Source: Leptodontidium sp. MPI-SDFR-AT-0119 (lineage: Eukaryota; Ascomycota; Leotiomycetes; Helotiales; Leptodontidiaceae). From it: a stretch of DNA of 64,000 nucleotides. The stretch covers positions 558,001 through 622,000 of the forward strand of contig JAHLEZ010000007.1 in NCBI GenBank assembly GCA_020726505.1, given 5' to 3'. Position numbers and translations under genes: made by a program. Position 1 is the stretch's first letter. The number at the start of each line of letters is the position of its first letter. Below the pieces are notes generated by a model. That model ran no database searches and had not been told where the DNA came from. It saw only the letters and a program-made list of their open reading frames with translations. Shown here in pieces: positions 10,913-21,349 of this stretch.

Positions 10913-11923
10913 ATGGATTCACAAGAGACTGTTGATGGGTCAGATGAGCCTCGAATCGTTCAGTGGTTAATCGACACTCGTCCACTGTGGCCAGTGAAGA
11001 AGGCCAAGGCTCGGGATGAGGTCCAGCAACTAAAAACGGTAGTGAGTGTTCTTTTCCGCATCCGTGAGACGCTTCACTGACACTCCCAGGCTTCAAGAGC
11101 ACTCTCCCTTCTCACCGAGGCAGAGCAAACATCTGTCCTCAAATATTACCATCTCAAAGATGCAAAGATGAGCCTGGTATCCCACCTGTTGAAACATCTC
11201 ATTATCACCAAATGCAAAATTCCTTGGCCTCGCAGCACCATCTCTCGAGACGAGAAAGGAAAGCCTTGTTTCAAGCCCGAAGTTGAAGATAATCACGTGA
11301 TTCTCGATTTCAATGTCAGCCATCAAGCTGGCATCGTGAGCCTTATCGCGGCGGTTGGGTTCAAGGGAGTCACCGTTGGCACAGATGTTGTGTGTGTGAA
11401 TGAGAGGTTGCAACAGGATTACGCACATATCAATAAGTACGGCTTCGACGACTGGGTTGATGTTCATGCAGATGTGCTGGCAGACTCTGAAGTGGCATTT
11501 ATGAAGTCAGCACCTGTTGACGACCGATCCCGTGGAGCAGAGACAGCCATCGAGAAGCAATTGAGGAGATTCTACTCAATTTGGTGTCTCAGAGAAGCAT
11601 ATGTGAAGATGACTGGCGATGCACTTCTAGCTCCATGGCTGAAGGAGCTTGAGATTCTCGATGTCCAGTCCCCGACTGCAAAGGAAGGCATCGATACGAA
11701 ATCTCTGGAAGAGGGGGAAGTTGTCCGTCAATTCGCAAATTATTTCCAGGGAAAAGTGGTCACGAATGTCAGGACGGAACTCACGGCTTTGGGAATGCAT
11801 TACATGATCGCCGGATCGATCCGGATTCCAAAGGAACTCAAGGATTCGGGTATTAAGTTGGGGAAGTGGCAGCAACTAAATCTGGAGAAGGATATTCTCG
11901 ACGTTGCTGAAGCAGCATCTTGA
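10913..11923 (+). CDS. 4'-phosphopantetheinyl transferase, NpgA/Sfp type (320 aa)
   Basis: The enzyme moves the phosphopantetheine arm from CoA to carrier domains of polyketide synthases, non-ribosomal peptide synthetases and alpha-aminoadipate reductase. Exons are 10913-11041 and 11090-11923. The intron begins gtgagt; a donor 3 bp earlier is also in frame, adding or removing one Val. Sfp-family motifs are present: FNVSHQAG (about 121-128), the metal-binding GTDVVCV (about 148-154), and WCLREAYVKMTGDALL (about 220-235). The last matches the family W-x-x-K-E-(S/A)-x-x-K signature except that the first Lys is Arg. Length and order fit fungal NpgA proteins. It stands alone and can serve synthases elsewhere, including any pathway coded further right. 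Confidence 0.92.
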
Positions 11924-13174
11924 AAAGCCGCAAGTCCGTCTATGGCCTGCATCGCTACCTAAATGCCAAACTTGATCCGTAAATCGCACATGTTTTCTTC
12001 TAAGATGTAGAAGGAAACAGCCCTGCGATGGACCCAATAAACTCTGACACTAAGTCAAATTGGGTTTTTCTTGGGTTTGCTTTGGTATTTTACTGAATAT
12101 ACTGAAAATGAAGGGGTTTATTCGATGTTCCGACGATTCGTTTCCACTTGTCCTGGGAATCTCCATTTCTTAGTAGCCACAAGCGAGGGAGCTTGAATTC
12201 AGGGCGTTTGGAGACGAAGACCCTTCTATTCTCTTCTTCAGCTATGGTTACCAGGTGGAGGCGAGGCTGCTTCCAAGCCTCGTACGATGTGTTCACATTT
12301 CAGCCTTCTCTTCAAGTCGCCGCCCAACACTCATTGGCTCAGATTGGGAACTTTTTCAACCCAAATCAACTCATGAAATTGGCCAAGAAGGTCGTGCTAG
12401 TTGTCGTCAGTGGCGTCGATCCCCATCCTTCCCCATGGGGTGTCTTAGCGCCAAGGACGAACGTCACCATGCTTTCCCACTTTTACCCCAGATCCGGTCT
12501 TCCAAGGGTCTAGACGCAGTCCGGCTATCATCGACCTGTATCTCTGTACCTAGAACCTGACAACTGTGCTGCTCGAGGGATGGACCTTGGAATACACGAA
12601 AGTCAATTCAATGATCCTATTTCAACAATTGCATCTTGCTTTTTCTATGTTCTCAGCTGTTGGTCTTACTGATCCAAGTGGTTGACTTTCCATCATTATG
12701 CAAGTGTCATCCGATCACAGCGCAATGCCGACCGATGCCATCTCACGCTGATCCCATGAACCCCTCATTCTGAGCTCTCACTTTAGGAGCCGTTCGTACC
12801 GCCAAAAGGAGCAGTGCTCCGGCTCACATCCTTCGTCTGCTTCGGCCTAGTGCCCGAAACAGCGCGATCTCTCCCTTTGATGGATTCTAACCTCGATTAT
12901 TGGAGAGCCTCGCGGTAGTGGCGTAAACTCCTGCTCTGATGCAGTCAAGCGTCAACGCCATCTCTTTTGCCAGAGGCTCGTATTTGGGCAATGACGATGC
13001 CTTTGCATGGCGGGGTATGGAGCATTGTGCCGCACTCTCAACCACAGCTTGTCATATATGTTCTTTGCTAGCTCTGTCAAATTCGCAGTCTTCCAATTTG
13101 ACCCTCTGGCCGCGTTTACTTTGAAGTCTATATACATCTCTCTTGTATTCTAAACTCCTCAATATAGAAACACA
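11924..13174. other. Intergenic region with the aquaporin promoter
   Basis: No supported gene; frames at 12148-12560 and 12939-13137 overlap on several frames and strands. The 3' 250 bp act as promoter of the aquaporin gene. Confidence 0.5.
13129..13135 (+). promoter_or_regulatory. TATA-like element of the aquaporin gene
   Basis: The heptamer tatatac lies about 40 bp upstream of the ATG at 13175 and is followed by a pyrimidine-rich leader (tctctcttgtattcta) and an A-rich start context (gaaacacaATG). This is a typical fungal core-promoter layout, judged by position only. Confidence 0.4.
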
Positions 13175-14660
13175 ATGTCCTCCGACGGGACTGCGTACTC
13201 ACCATCTAGCAGTCCACGTACCAAGGACTGGGCCGAAACTCACCACCATGAGGGGCAATACGGCAGTGGACCTGGTCTCAAAGACCCCGACAGTAAAATC
13301 CAAAATTCCGATAGAGCATATGCGAACCACCTGGAAAAGCAAGCAGAGATAGTCGGGCCATCACCAGCAACTCGACGACCCTCAGACTCGCCTCGATATG
13401 GACATTTCGAACACCGCGAGGAAAGTGGGAGTCCAACACTCTCACTACCTCCGCCAAACACTCATCTCGCAAATCACCCCACAGCAAGTACGGCTATGAG
13501 CACGAAAAGTAACAGAACACAGGAACAAATTGATCGTTCGCACACTATCTCTACGATACGTACAAAGATTGGCCTCGCACCACATGCTCCAATTGTGGAT
13601 GACCACCACGTGCATTCACATCTGAGATGGAGTTCAATTCGGATTTTGATGCGAGAGCCATTCGCAGAGTTTCTGGGGACTTTTGTTATGATCCTTTTCG
13701 GGAACGGTAGTGTGGCGCAAGTGCTACTGAGTACGGGCCAAACTACAGCACCAGGTGGGAATGGGTTCGGATCATATCAAAGCATCAGCTGGGGGTACGT
13801 TCCAGTCCCACTTTCACATCCTTACATATATTCTAACAAAACCTCCAGATGGGGTCTCGGGGTGATGCTCGGAATCTACGTCGCTGGCGACTCAGGAGGT
13901 TTCCTCAACCCAGCTGTAACATTTTGTTTCTGCCTCTTCCGCAAGCTTCCGTGGAAAAGATTCCCAATCTACTTACTGGCCCAACTTCTCGGTGCATTCT
14001 GCGCCTCTGGAGTCGTCTACGCAAATTACATCAATGCAATCGATCAAATCGAAGGCCACGGCCTCCGGACCGTGCCCCCAAGCACAACTGCTACGGCGGG
14101 AATATTCTGCACGTACCCGCAAGCCTTCTTGACGAAAGCCAGCCAGTTCTTCAGCGAGTTCATCGCGAGCACGATCCTCATGTTGGTGATCTTTGCGTTG
14201 AAAGATGATTCGAATCCTGGAGCTATGGGGAAGACTGGCGCCGGACAGATGTTCCCGCTTGCGTTGTTCTTTTTGATTTTTGGACTTGGTGCTTGCTTTG
14301 GGTAGGTTTCACTTGCCCCCCTACTTACATAACCCCAACACAAAGTTCAATAATGCTAACGAACACGTCAGATGGGAAACTGGCTATGCAATCAACTTAG
14401 CGCGAGATTTCGGTCCTCGTCTCATGTCCTTCGCTGTAGGTTACGGGAGCGGGGTATGGAGCGCAGGCGGTTATTACTTCTGGATCCCCATGGTTGTCCC
14501 GTTCCTCGGATGTACGTTCGGGGCGTTTCTGTACGATGCGATGGTTTATACGGGACCGGAGAGTCCGCTCAATAGGCCGTCGATGGGACTCCAGGATCTC
14601 GCTATTTGGTTGAGACTTAAGAGGGGAGAGAAGAAACGGTATGAGAAATATGATGTATGA
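13175..14660 (+). CDS. Aquaglyceroporin-like MIP channel with long hydrophilic N-terminus (453 aa)
   Basis: A major intrinsic protein for water or glycerol transport across a membrane. Exons are 13175-13794, 13849-14301 and 14372-14660. About 155 N-terminal residues are hydrophilic and rich in Ser, Pro and His, followed by six membrane segments from REPFAEFLGTFVMILFGNG onward. The first pore motif is a normal NPA (GGFLNPAVTF, about 230). The second reads NLA (YAINLARDFGPRL, about 370) instead of NPA. NLA in the second box, with the Asp of NLARD, is the known arrangement in yeast Fps1-like glycerol facilitators, so a glycerol or polyol channel is likely. The N-terminal tail is where such channels are usually gated. 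Confidence 0.92.
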
Positions 14661-15736
14661 CTACCGAGATTGACGGATTTGGGGTTTCTTGTGTACAATT
14701 AGTAAGGGGTGGAAATGATAACGCGATGGCGTTGTGGAGTATTGGCTGGGGTTGTTCTCGTTCTACGGACGGGGCTTCGAATTGATTCATTGATTGGATA
14801 TTTGAAATCGTACTGTACATGAAAGTTTCTGTATGTACCGTAATATCTCTTACTTCAGCATCCACTTAGGGCTGATGATACAGTTCGTGGCTGTCGGTGA
14901 AAGGGAGCCCTTTTGCCGAACAACGGCATCTCTAACTTCCGCGCCCCGGTACGACGTGCATCAAAAGATATTGCTGAGGATCACTTACCTAATTAACTCC
15001 CGTTCTTACTCATACACATGTCCCGATACGTTCTTAGGCACTTAAGTGCCCTGTGCATATTCGTTTCGGATACCTATTTACTCTCGGTTGAGAGAATCGG
15101 GTAGAAATGTGTGTGGAGTTGAAGTGGGGCAAGTAAAGCGCCCGATTGAATCTAACAGTTCACAACGAAAAGCAAAAAGAAAATTACAAAAACAAGACCC
15201 AGAAAGAAAACTCTTTCCTTGTAAAAAGGATGGTGTTGATGAAGTTACTCTGGGTATCGCGAATATAGCATAAGTTCTGAACTGCCAGCTTCTGCTACAA
15301 GAACTGCCAATGTTGGCTAGGTAATCTCAACACCTGCAACTGCAAGTGAGTTATGAATATGAACATCAGACTTGCTCTGATTTTACGGCTAACAATAAAT
15401 TGTATGTCGCAGCTGCTTGCTGTAGGAGCCTCATTTATTTTGCACAAAAATAAATACTGAGAGGTTCATACTGTCTCGCATCCGTGAGTGCGGGGCTGGG
15501 AGGCCCCTCCGCTAGAGCCTCACATACCGACCTCTTGCGAATGCCAACACACTTGCAACAGTTCAAACCGTAAACTCCTTGAAACCTGGGTATCGGCTCT
15601 ATATTTATTCTCTCGAAGTTGAAATAACGCCCTCGTTTCCAGAGTATGCCACCGCCTCCCTCGCACAGTCCAAACCACTACATAAAGACTATTGAGTTCT
15701 CCTGCCCCTCATCTGCCAACGAGAAGGCTCTGTTGA
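14661..15736. other. Intergenic region carrying a duplicated segment
   Basis: No gene seen. About 15406-15492 is similar to 19545-19636 (see the repeat entry). A 75-codon frame at 15046-15273 is Lys-rich at its end and unsupported. Confidence 0.5.
15406..15492 (+). repeat. Diverged direct repeat, copy 1
   Basis: Blocks agctgcttgct, cctcatt, aaatactgag and ggttcatactgtctcgcatcc occur here in the same order and orientation as in 19545-19636 (for example ggttcatactgtctctcatcc there). Similarity fades downstream. The copies flank the BTB gene pair, suggesting an old segmental duplication or the ends of a repeat. Confidence 0.5.
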
Positions 15737-16841
15737 ATGACTTTGACCTTCGCGTATTTTCTTGGAACAATCTCTTGCTTTATAAGAAGCCGAGTCCTTA
15801 AGATCATTGTTTATTTTGGGTGCATCGTGCTAATAATTTCGAAAGCAGAATTCTCAATTCCCGTCTCTTCAAGTTTATCGTCGGCGAAACGACTGGTGGC
15901 ACCCCGATAGAGTTCTTGGTTCATGAAGAAGCAATCGCTCAGTTCTCTAAGCCACTTTACAACTTGATAAAGGGCCGCCTATCGGAGGCCCAAGCTGGTT
16001 GCACGATATGGAAAGACGTTAGCAAGCAGTCGTTCGAGCGGCTCGCTCAGGTCGCATATACTGGCGACTACTCAATACCAAATACTAGGAGGCGGAATAG
16101 GTTCACCGAGCCAGAAAAGGTTGGAATGGATGCTCTTGTTTGTGGGACCTCGTTTGGTACTTCGGACGAGCTCAAGGAGAGCGTCCTACAGAGGAGAAGC
16201 CAGCGGAGGAGCAGGACTCATTTGATGAGCTGCTGCAGAGGAGGTTGCAAACAAGCAAAAACAAGAAAAAGGGAAAGGGGACTAGACTAAGTTCGGCCGA
16301 TTGGGAAGTATCAGAACCTGAGCCGCAGCCAGAGTCAAGTTTACGTTTTCGAACAAAACGAGAGAGATACCCGGAGCCGCCGTCTCCGAGGCTATTCGCA
16401 ACTGACTTGTCGTCTCTGCAATATCCCTTAGTCGCTCCGCGCAATATTCACCATGCCACCTGCGAGACAGCTGAGCATTTCGAGCCTGATATTAATTACT
16501 CCGACGTATTTCTCGTCCACGCCTCCATGTATGTCTTAGGGGATTTCTGGCTTATCGACTCGCTGAAAGCCTTGGCATTATACAAGCTGCACAGGACATT
16601 GTGCATATTCCAGCTCAACAATGAGAATATTGAGGATATTGTCTACCTTGCAAGGTATGCGTACAATGAGGAAACTAAAGGTATGGAAGAAGGAATTGGT
16701 GGATTAAGGAGTATGATTTGTCAATATTTGGCTCAAAATGCTGCGGTACTCTCTCTTCATGCTGGATTTACGGACCTTCTTAAGGATGGGGGCCAATTTG
16801 TTCAAGATCTTTTTGTGTTTGCAGTACAGAGAATGCAGTAG
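15737..16841 (+). CDS. BTB/POZ-domain protein 1, with an unresolved frame change
   Basis: The first exon is 15737-15753 (ATG ACT TTG ACC TTC GC). Its intron 15754-15848 has a gctaataat branch site and joins in frame to ILNSRLFKFIVGE, the usual start of fungal BTB domains. The BTB fold runs through EFLVHEEAIAQFSKPL and FERLAQVAYTGDYSIP. The following variable linker changes frame between about 16138 and 16193. The downstream frame then runs open to a TAG at 16839-16841 with the typical C-terminal half (VFLVHASMYVLGDFWL, LKALALYKLH). A 56-nt intron (gtttgt..cagag) or a 35-nt intron (gtactt..ctacag) would restore the frame, but both have weak signals, so a real frameshift is possible. Such proteins are often substrate adaptors of Cullin-3 ligases; the role here is inference. 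Confidence 0.55.
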
Positions 16842-17471
16842 TAGTTAGTGGGTAATAGCGTCTTGGCTCTCTCTTCCCTCTATTCAAATATATAAAATCA
16901 CAGCCTTATCGAGAGATATTGACTGAACCTCATCAATAGCCTCATTACCAGCGAAGATATGTCGGCCAACTCGTTCTGCATTTAAAGCAGCTTTTGCGTC
17001 CTCTGGTGCCTCTGCAAACCCCCTTCCTTGGGCTTTAACTCTGTGGAAATCCATTACCGCTGCTCACCCTCTCCAAACGCTCACCAAGCCACTTTCCGCG
17101 CTTTGTGGCCGGCTTCCTATCTTGATCAGATCTATGGGTGCGATCATTGGGCTGCGTGCATGACAACCTGCTACATCATCCGCCGCACTATTCACTTCTA
17201 ATTCTCCAAAGGCTAAACCAGCGAAGAGGCTGAGCTGCGGGACTGATCTTGGCTACAAGACTGGTCTCAGCATTGAAAGTCATACTGGATAGCATCTCCA
17301 GAGCCAGTGACCGGGACGTCTACTGGTTTTACGATTGCGGGGTGAATCTTCCCCGCAACAACGGTGAGGCGCAGGACCTGTGTGCACGGACCTCAACACA
17401 GACATCTTGAGCAGGCCCAAGTCAGCCTCAGCCCACCACGCCTCAATCAGCCAGGTTTGGAATGCTACACA
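16842..17471. other. Spacer between the two BTB genes
   Basis: No convincing coding region; a minus-strand frame at 17280-17537 is a shadow of the second BTB gene's upstream and first exon. Confidence 0.45.
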
Positions 17472-18261
17472 ATGCCTCAAGCAGAAAGTGTTCTCGATTC
17501 CATTGCACGGTGGGTATAGTTTGATGTTTCTGGCCATGGCTGATATAAGACAGATGTTTTGACACTGAGGACTACTCTGATCTAACCGTCAAATGTCGCG
17601 ACAGATCTTGGAAAGTCCACCGCCTGATCGTTTGCTCTCAGTCGAAGGTCCTGCATGCAGCATGTACTGCAGGCTTTAAGGTTGCTATCTAGAACAAACA
17701 TTATCTAGCTCGGAATCTCACTCTTTACAGGAGGCATATACAGGCATTATTGACCTGGATGACGATGATCCAGCCCCTGTTGAAGTAATGTTGAAATACT
17801 TCTATACGGGCAAATATAACGAGCCTATCAACGAGAGCGGAGATCTGCACCTACGGTTGCAGGTTCAAGTTCTGACATATAACTTGGCCGATAAATACGA
17901 TGTACCGACTTTGATGGGGCTCGTAGAGAAGAGGTTTAAAGCTACGCTCGGCGTGGGGCCTACAACAGCAGAATTCCTATCCACCGTTGCAGATGTGTAC
18001 ACCATTCCTACGTCATCCAATGCGCTGCGGGCCACAGCTGCCACATATGCCAGAATCGAATTTCGGGACATGATGCAAGGTCCCGATCTTGAAATCTTAC
18101 GAGCCACGCTACAGGATGTACCCGAGTTCGCTTTCGATGTACTTCAGCTGTTTGCCAACACGCCTCTGATAGGTCGCTGTCACTCCTGTGGTCCAAATCA
18201 GGCTGCCGAAGCACTCCAGGCGCGATGTATCAAGTGTGGCAAGGGAGGGATGCAGGTGTGA
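17472..18261 (+). CDS. BTB/POZ-domain protein 2 (231 aa), intact
   Basis: Three exons (17472-17509, 17554-17680, 17731-18261) join to an uninterrupted 231-residue protein. The BTB domain follows the standard fungal order: YSDLTVKC, WKVHRLIVCSQSKVL, then EAYTGIIDLDDDDP and MLKYFYTGKYNE, ending near residue 110. A helical part with LADKYDVPTLMGLVEKRF follows, as in the common BTB family of ascomycetes. The C-terminus carries two Cys pairs (CHSC and CIKCGKGGM), a possible small zinc-binding knuckle. Introns are 44 and 50 nt; the second donor (gttgct) is weak but is required by the conserved F-K/E-A junction. Unlike its neighbour, it needs no frame repair. Confidence 0.8.
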
Positions 18262-18744
18262 GACAAGGTTCTGCTACCGGCTCTGATTGCCGCACTCTGT
18301 CTTTTTCGAATTTCATCGGGCATGTTTTAATGGGACGCGCAATTCTAGGCTAAGAAAAGATCGATGCTTTTGTAGGTAACGGTACAATGTTGCTGGAAGT
18401 TTGTGGAAGTTGTGTCTTCGTGGGGGTACCTCGCAATTCTATATTTAGAACTCTTTGGGAACCTCCCTACGATATCCACAACGGTCAAGAATATTTCAGC
18501 CAGAGGTATCGAACTAACGATGTTCTGACCTTTTGGTCAGATCTAACTTATTACGTCCCGAAGCCCCTCAACACTTCAATCAAACACGAACCGGCAACAC
18601 TTGTCACGAATCTTCTCCGCAGCGGTCATATAGAATATCTAATTTCAGACATCTTATACTCCACGTCGGATAACCGATCTCTGACGCAGGCTGACACGGA
18701 AGCCAACGCATCCAAAGCCGAAAACTCCTTGTTGCTGGAAGGAG
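18262..18744. other. Intergenic region
   Basis: Holds only a 140-codon plus-strand frame (18387-18809) that is antisense to a more coding-like minus-strand stretch and is judged spurious. Confidence 0.4.
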
Positions 18745-19520
18745 TTACACATAGTAGACTCCGAGAATCACCTGCTGACAAAATTCTGTATATATACCAA
18801 GTGATGTAGCTAATGCGATCTGTTTCATCATCTTCGATGGTAGAATTGCATCTTCTAATGCATTCATGCATTCAACGGCTCCCGTTCCTATTCGATCCTT
18901 AAGTGCTCGAAATGGCGACAGTGTCTCAGAGTAGATAAATGGACTCAACGTAGTGAACAAACCTACGAGGTTCGTCTCAGAGTAAGGGGCCACGGTTCGG
19001 TTTCGCAGATACGATTCCAGCTCAAGTTGATCAAGTTCTGGAAGTTGCGGCAATTCTAGTCCCTTCACTCTGATCCTGAAATACTCTTTAAATATCCAAT
19101 TATCCTTGCGGCTTGGCAAAATATCCATCTAATCGTGCCCGCGATTGGTGTATGAATAGGCTTTCAAAAAAGAGTTGGCGAGTCACAGTCAGACCGCCTC
19201 AACAAAGAGTCAAGACCACTTTTAGCTCGGAGGATGTCTGCCTCCCAGAAGTTGGAAGGGCTATCCCGAACACCATCTCCAGATGCGAACACAATCGGAG
19301 GAATAAGAGGCTGTTCTTTTATGATCATTTCACATACTACCGCAAGAAACTCTGTCGGAGACATACCAGAATCCTTCTCAGTCTGGCCTGTCTGTGACAG
19401 ATCCCTCGATGAGAAAGTGTGCATCATTCTCAGCCTCCATCTAGGCCACAGCTCGCAGAAGAGTGCAATAAACTTAGCTCTCAGGAGACTGTCTTTCCGA
19501 GATTCAACATCGGTGTAGGC
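18745..19520 (-). pseudogene. Coding-like minus-strand remnant or multi-exon hypothetical gene
   Basis: Two minus-strand stretches look protein-like. Upstream, a frame opens after a possible acceptor (ttattcag) near 19514 and reads FSAYTDVESRKDSLLRAK, FIALFCELWPRWRL, MSPTEFLAVVCEMIIKEQPL, ending at a stop near 19164. Downstream, 19128-18745 in another frame reads FKEYFRIRVKGLELPQLPEL and LSPFRALKDRIGTGAVECM. The two are out of frame by two bases and no convincing intron joins them. I do not recognise the family. It may be one gene with an undetected intron or a decayed copy. A third fragment (20027-19779) could be its 5' exon, but this is speculation. Confidence 0.3.
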
Positions 19521-19544
19521 ACTGAATAAACATCATATGGTAGC

Positions 19545-19636
19545 TGCTTGCTATGACAGCTTCATTCACGCACAAATCTTTTACCCATATAGCTCAGTAA
19601 ATACTAATCGGTTCATACTGTCTCTCATCCTGTAGT
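19545..19636 (+). repeat. Diverged direct repeat, copy 2
   Basis: Similar to 15406-15492 in the same orientation (agctgcttgct, cttcatt, aaatacta, ggttcatactgtctctcatcc). Here it lies outside any recognised gene. Confidence 0.5.
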
Positions 19637-20254
19637 AGTTTTTCGCTATCCATAAATCCAAGAACAACACATGGCCGACTAGAAAATAGCCACCTCCCGA
19701 CCTCCTCTAAAGAACAACAGGAACTAAACATCCAAGTAATAATACAACGATACCACCCTCGCTAGTAGCTTTTAGTGCCTATCTAATGTAGCCCTCATAC
19801 GAAAGAAACAATTGTCTGCCTAGCTGCTTGAGATAAATAAGATAGTCAGCTAGTCGACGGAGTTTATCAGCACTTATGTCGTTCAACTTCATCTTCAGAG
19901 ACTCTAGCCATACCGATCGACTAGAGTCCTCGCACCACTGTCCTTCTCGATCAATCTGATCCCTTCCTATCTCTCGAGAGGAAAACAGCAAGATCCCTAG
20001 CCCCAACAATTCGGCACTAACAACCACGTATCAAAACTCAACTTCGAGCCCCTCATTTTCAACTCCAACCTGCCTTCACCCCACTTCAGCAACGCCTGAT
20101 AGTCTTTCTCGAAGAGAGGTCAGTCACTATCCTTCTCCAGACCCAAAGGAATAGTGCTTCCTGTTCAGCTCAGATATATTCGTGCATTGCGAGCCTTGCT
20201 TTGGATTCTCCTTAGTCACCCAGTCGCCCGCAACCGCAGTCGGTCTGAATCTTG

Positions 20255-21349
20255 TTAATAAAGGGGCATGGACAGGCAAGCGGTAAGGGAGAGAGGAGGT
20301 TCTGACCTGTCTGTAACTGGCATCATTGCAGAATCCAAAGACGAGACCTTCACATGCACCGATCGCGCACCATCCTGGGTCATAGCTATTGTAGTTAATT
20401 TAATTGGTCTTTCGTTCGTACACAGAGAACCATGGGTCTTCTGCTTTGCTAAGGGGGGTTCTTGACGGGTGAGTGAGGAAGTGGACATACGCGAGTTGAT
20501 TTTTGCCAAGGAAATTGGCATGGACTTTTCTGAAGCCGTTGTGACCTGTTTTATGTTAGTGTTATTATTGTGGCTGGGAGAGGATGGAAGTACCAGGTCC
20601 CCCACCGGTGGCACAGATCCAATTGCCGGCTGCTGCAGGGCTACTGAGGATCGTCGCCGCGTACGGCAGGATTCAGCGATGTAGGCCAGAATCATTATTT
20701 CTAACCTAACTTTAATCGGCTCTATCACCGGGATAACCTTCAAGGCGCTGTTGTCGATATAAAAGAATAAGAATGTCAATGCGGCTGACGCTATCTGAAG
20801 GGTAATCACCATCATATTGACGGCAATGACATATCTGATACGGAAAACATCCGAAAAGTTTTTTCGAGCCACCATGACAAAAAAGACATCAATGATGACG
20901 TCTTGCACCATCAATATGACTATTCCTGTCAATTGCAAAATGTAAGCAACGCGATAGAAATGCCGATCCTTTGTCAAGGCGAATTTCGTTTGATAAATGC
21001 CTAAAACCAACCACAGAATGCCCTGTAGCATAGGCGCGCATAGAACAAGTGGACGCAGGTGATGTATAAGCCGCAGTCGTAACAAGATCATTGTCGGGTA
21101 GCTCACGACCATGAGGATTTCGACTATTGTGTTGATAGTGTAAAGTGGCACTATGTCCACCGCCGGAGTGAAATAGGCATACGCAGATATGCCGTTGAAG
21201 AAGGCGCTTGACAAGATGGCCAATTGACACACGTAGAAAAACAAAGTTCGCCGTCGTTGGAATAATCTCCATGCAGAATATTCAGACTCAAGAAAGATGA
21301 CAATCCCAGCACCAACCGATGCAGCGATATAGTTGTTCAAGAACCCCAT
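20255..21349 (-). CDS. Seven-transmembrane fungal membrane protein (364 aa), GPCR-like topology
   Basis: An intronless frame of 364 codons. Seven hydrophobic segments can be counted in the first 230 residues, for example IAASVGAGIVIFL, FFYVCQLAILSSAFF, TIVEILMVVSYPTMILL, MLQGILWLVLGIY, ILQLTGIVILMVQDVIIDV, AVNMMVITLQIASAALTFL and KVRLEIMILAYIAE. A hydrophilic, Ser/Thr-rich tail of about 135 residues follows, probably cytosolic. This topology is shared by orphan receptor-like and rhodopsin-fold proteins of fungi, but no diagnostic motif was found, so ligand and function are unknown. No signal peptide precedes TM1. It stands alone, with non-coding DNA on the 5' side. Confidence 0.75.
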   Translation of the reverse strand: MGFLNNYIAASVGAGIVIFLESEYSAWRLFQRRRTLFFYVCQLAILSSAFFNGISAYAYFTPAVDIVPLYTINTIVEILMVVSYPTMILLRLRLIHHLRPLVLCAPMLQGILWLVLGIYQTKFALTKDRHFYRVAYILQLTGIVILMVQDVIIDVFFVMVARKNFSDVFRIRYVIAVNMMVITLQIASAALTFLFFYIDNSALKVIPVIEPIKVRLEIMILAYIAESCRTRRRSSVALQQPAIGSVPPVGDLVLPSSPSHNNNTNIKQVTTASEKSMPISLAKINSRMSTSSLTRQEPPLAKQKTHGSLCTNERPIKLTTIAMTQDGARSVHVKVSSLDSAMMPVTDRSEPPLSLTACLSMPLY

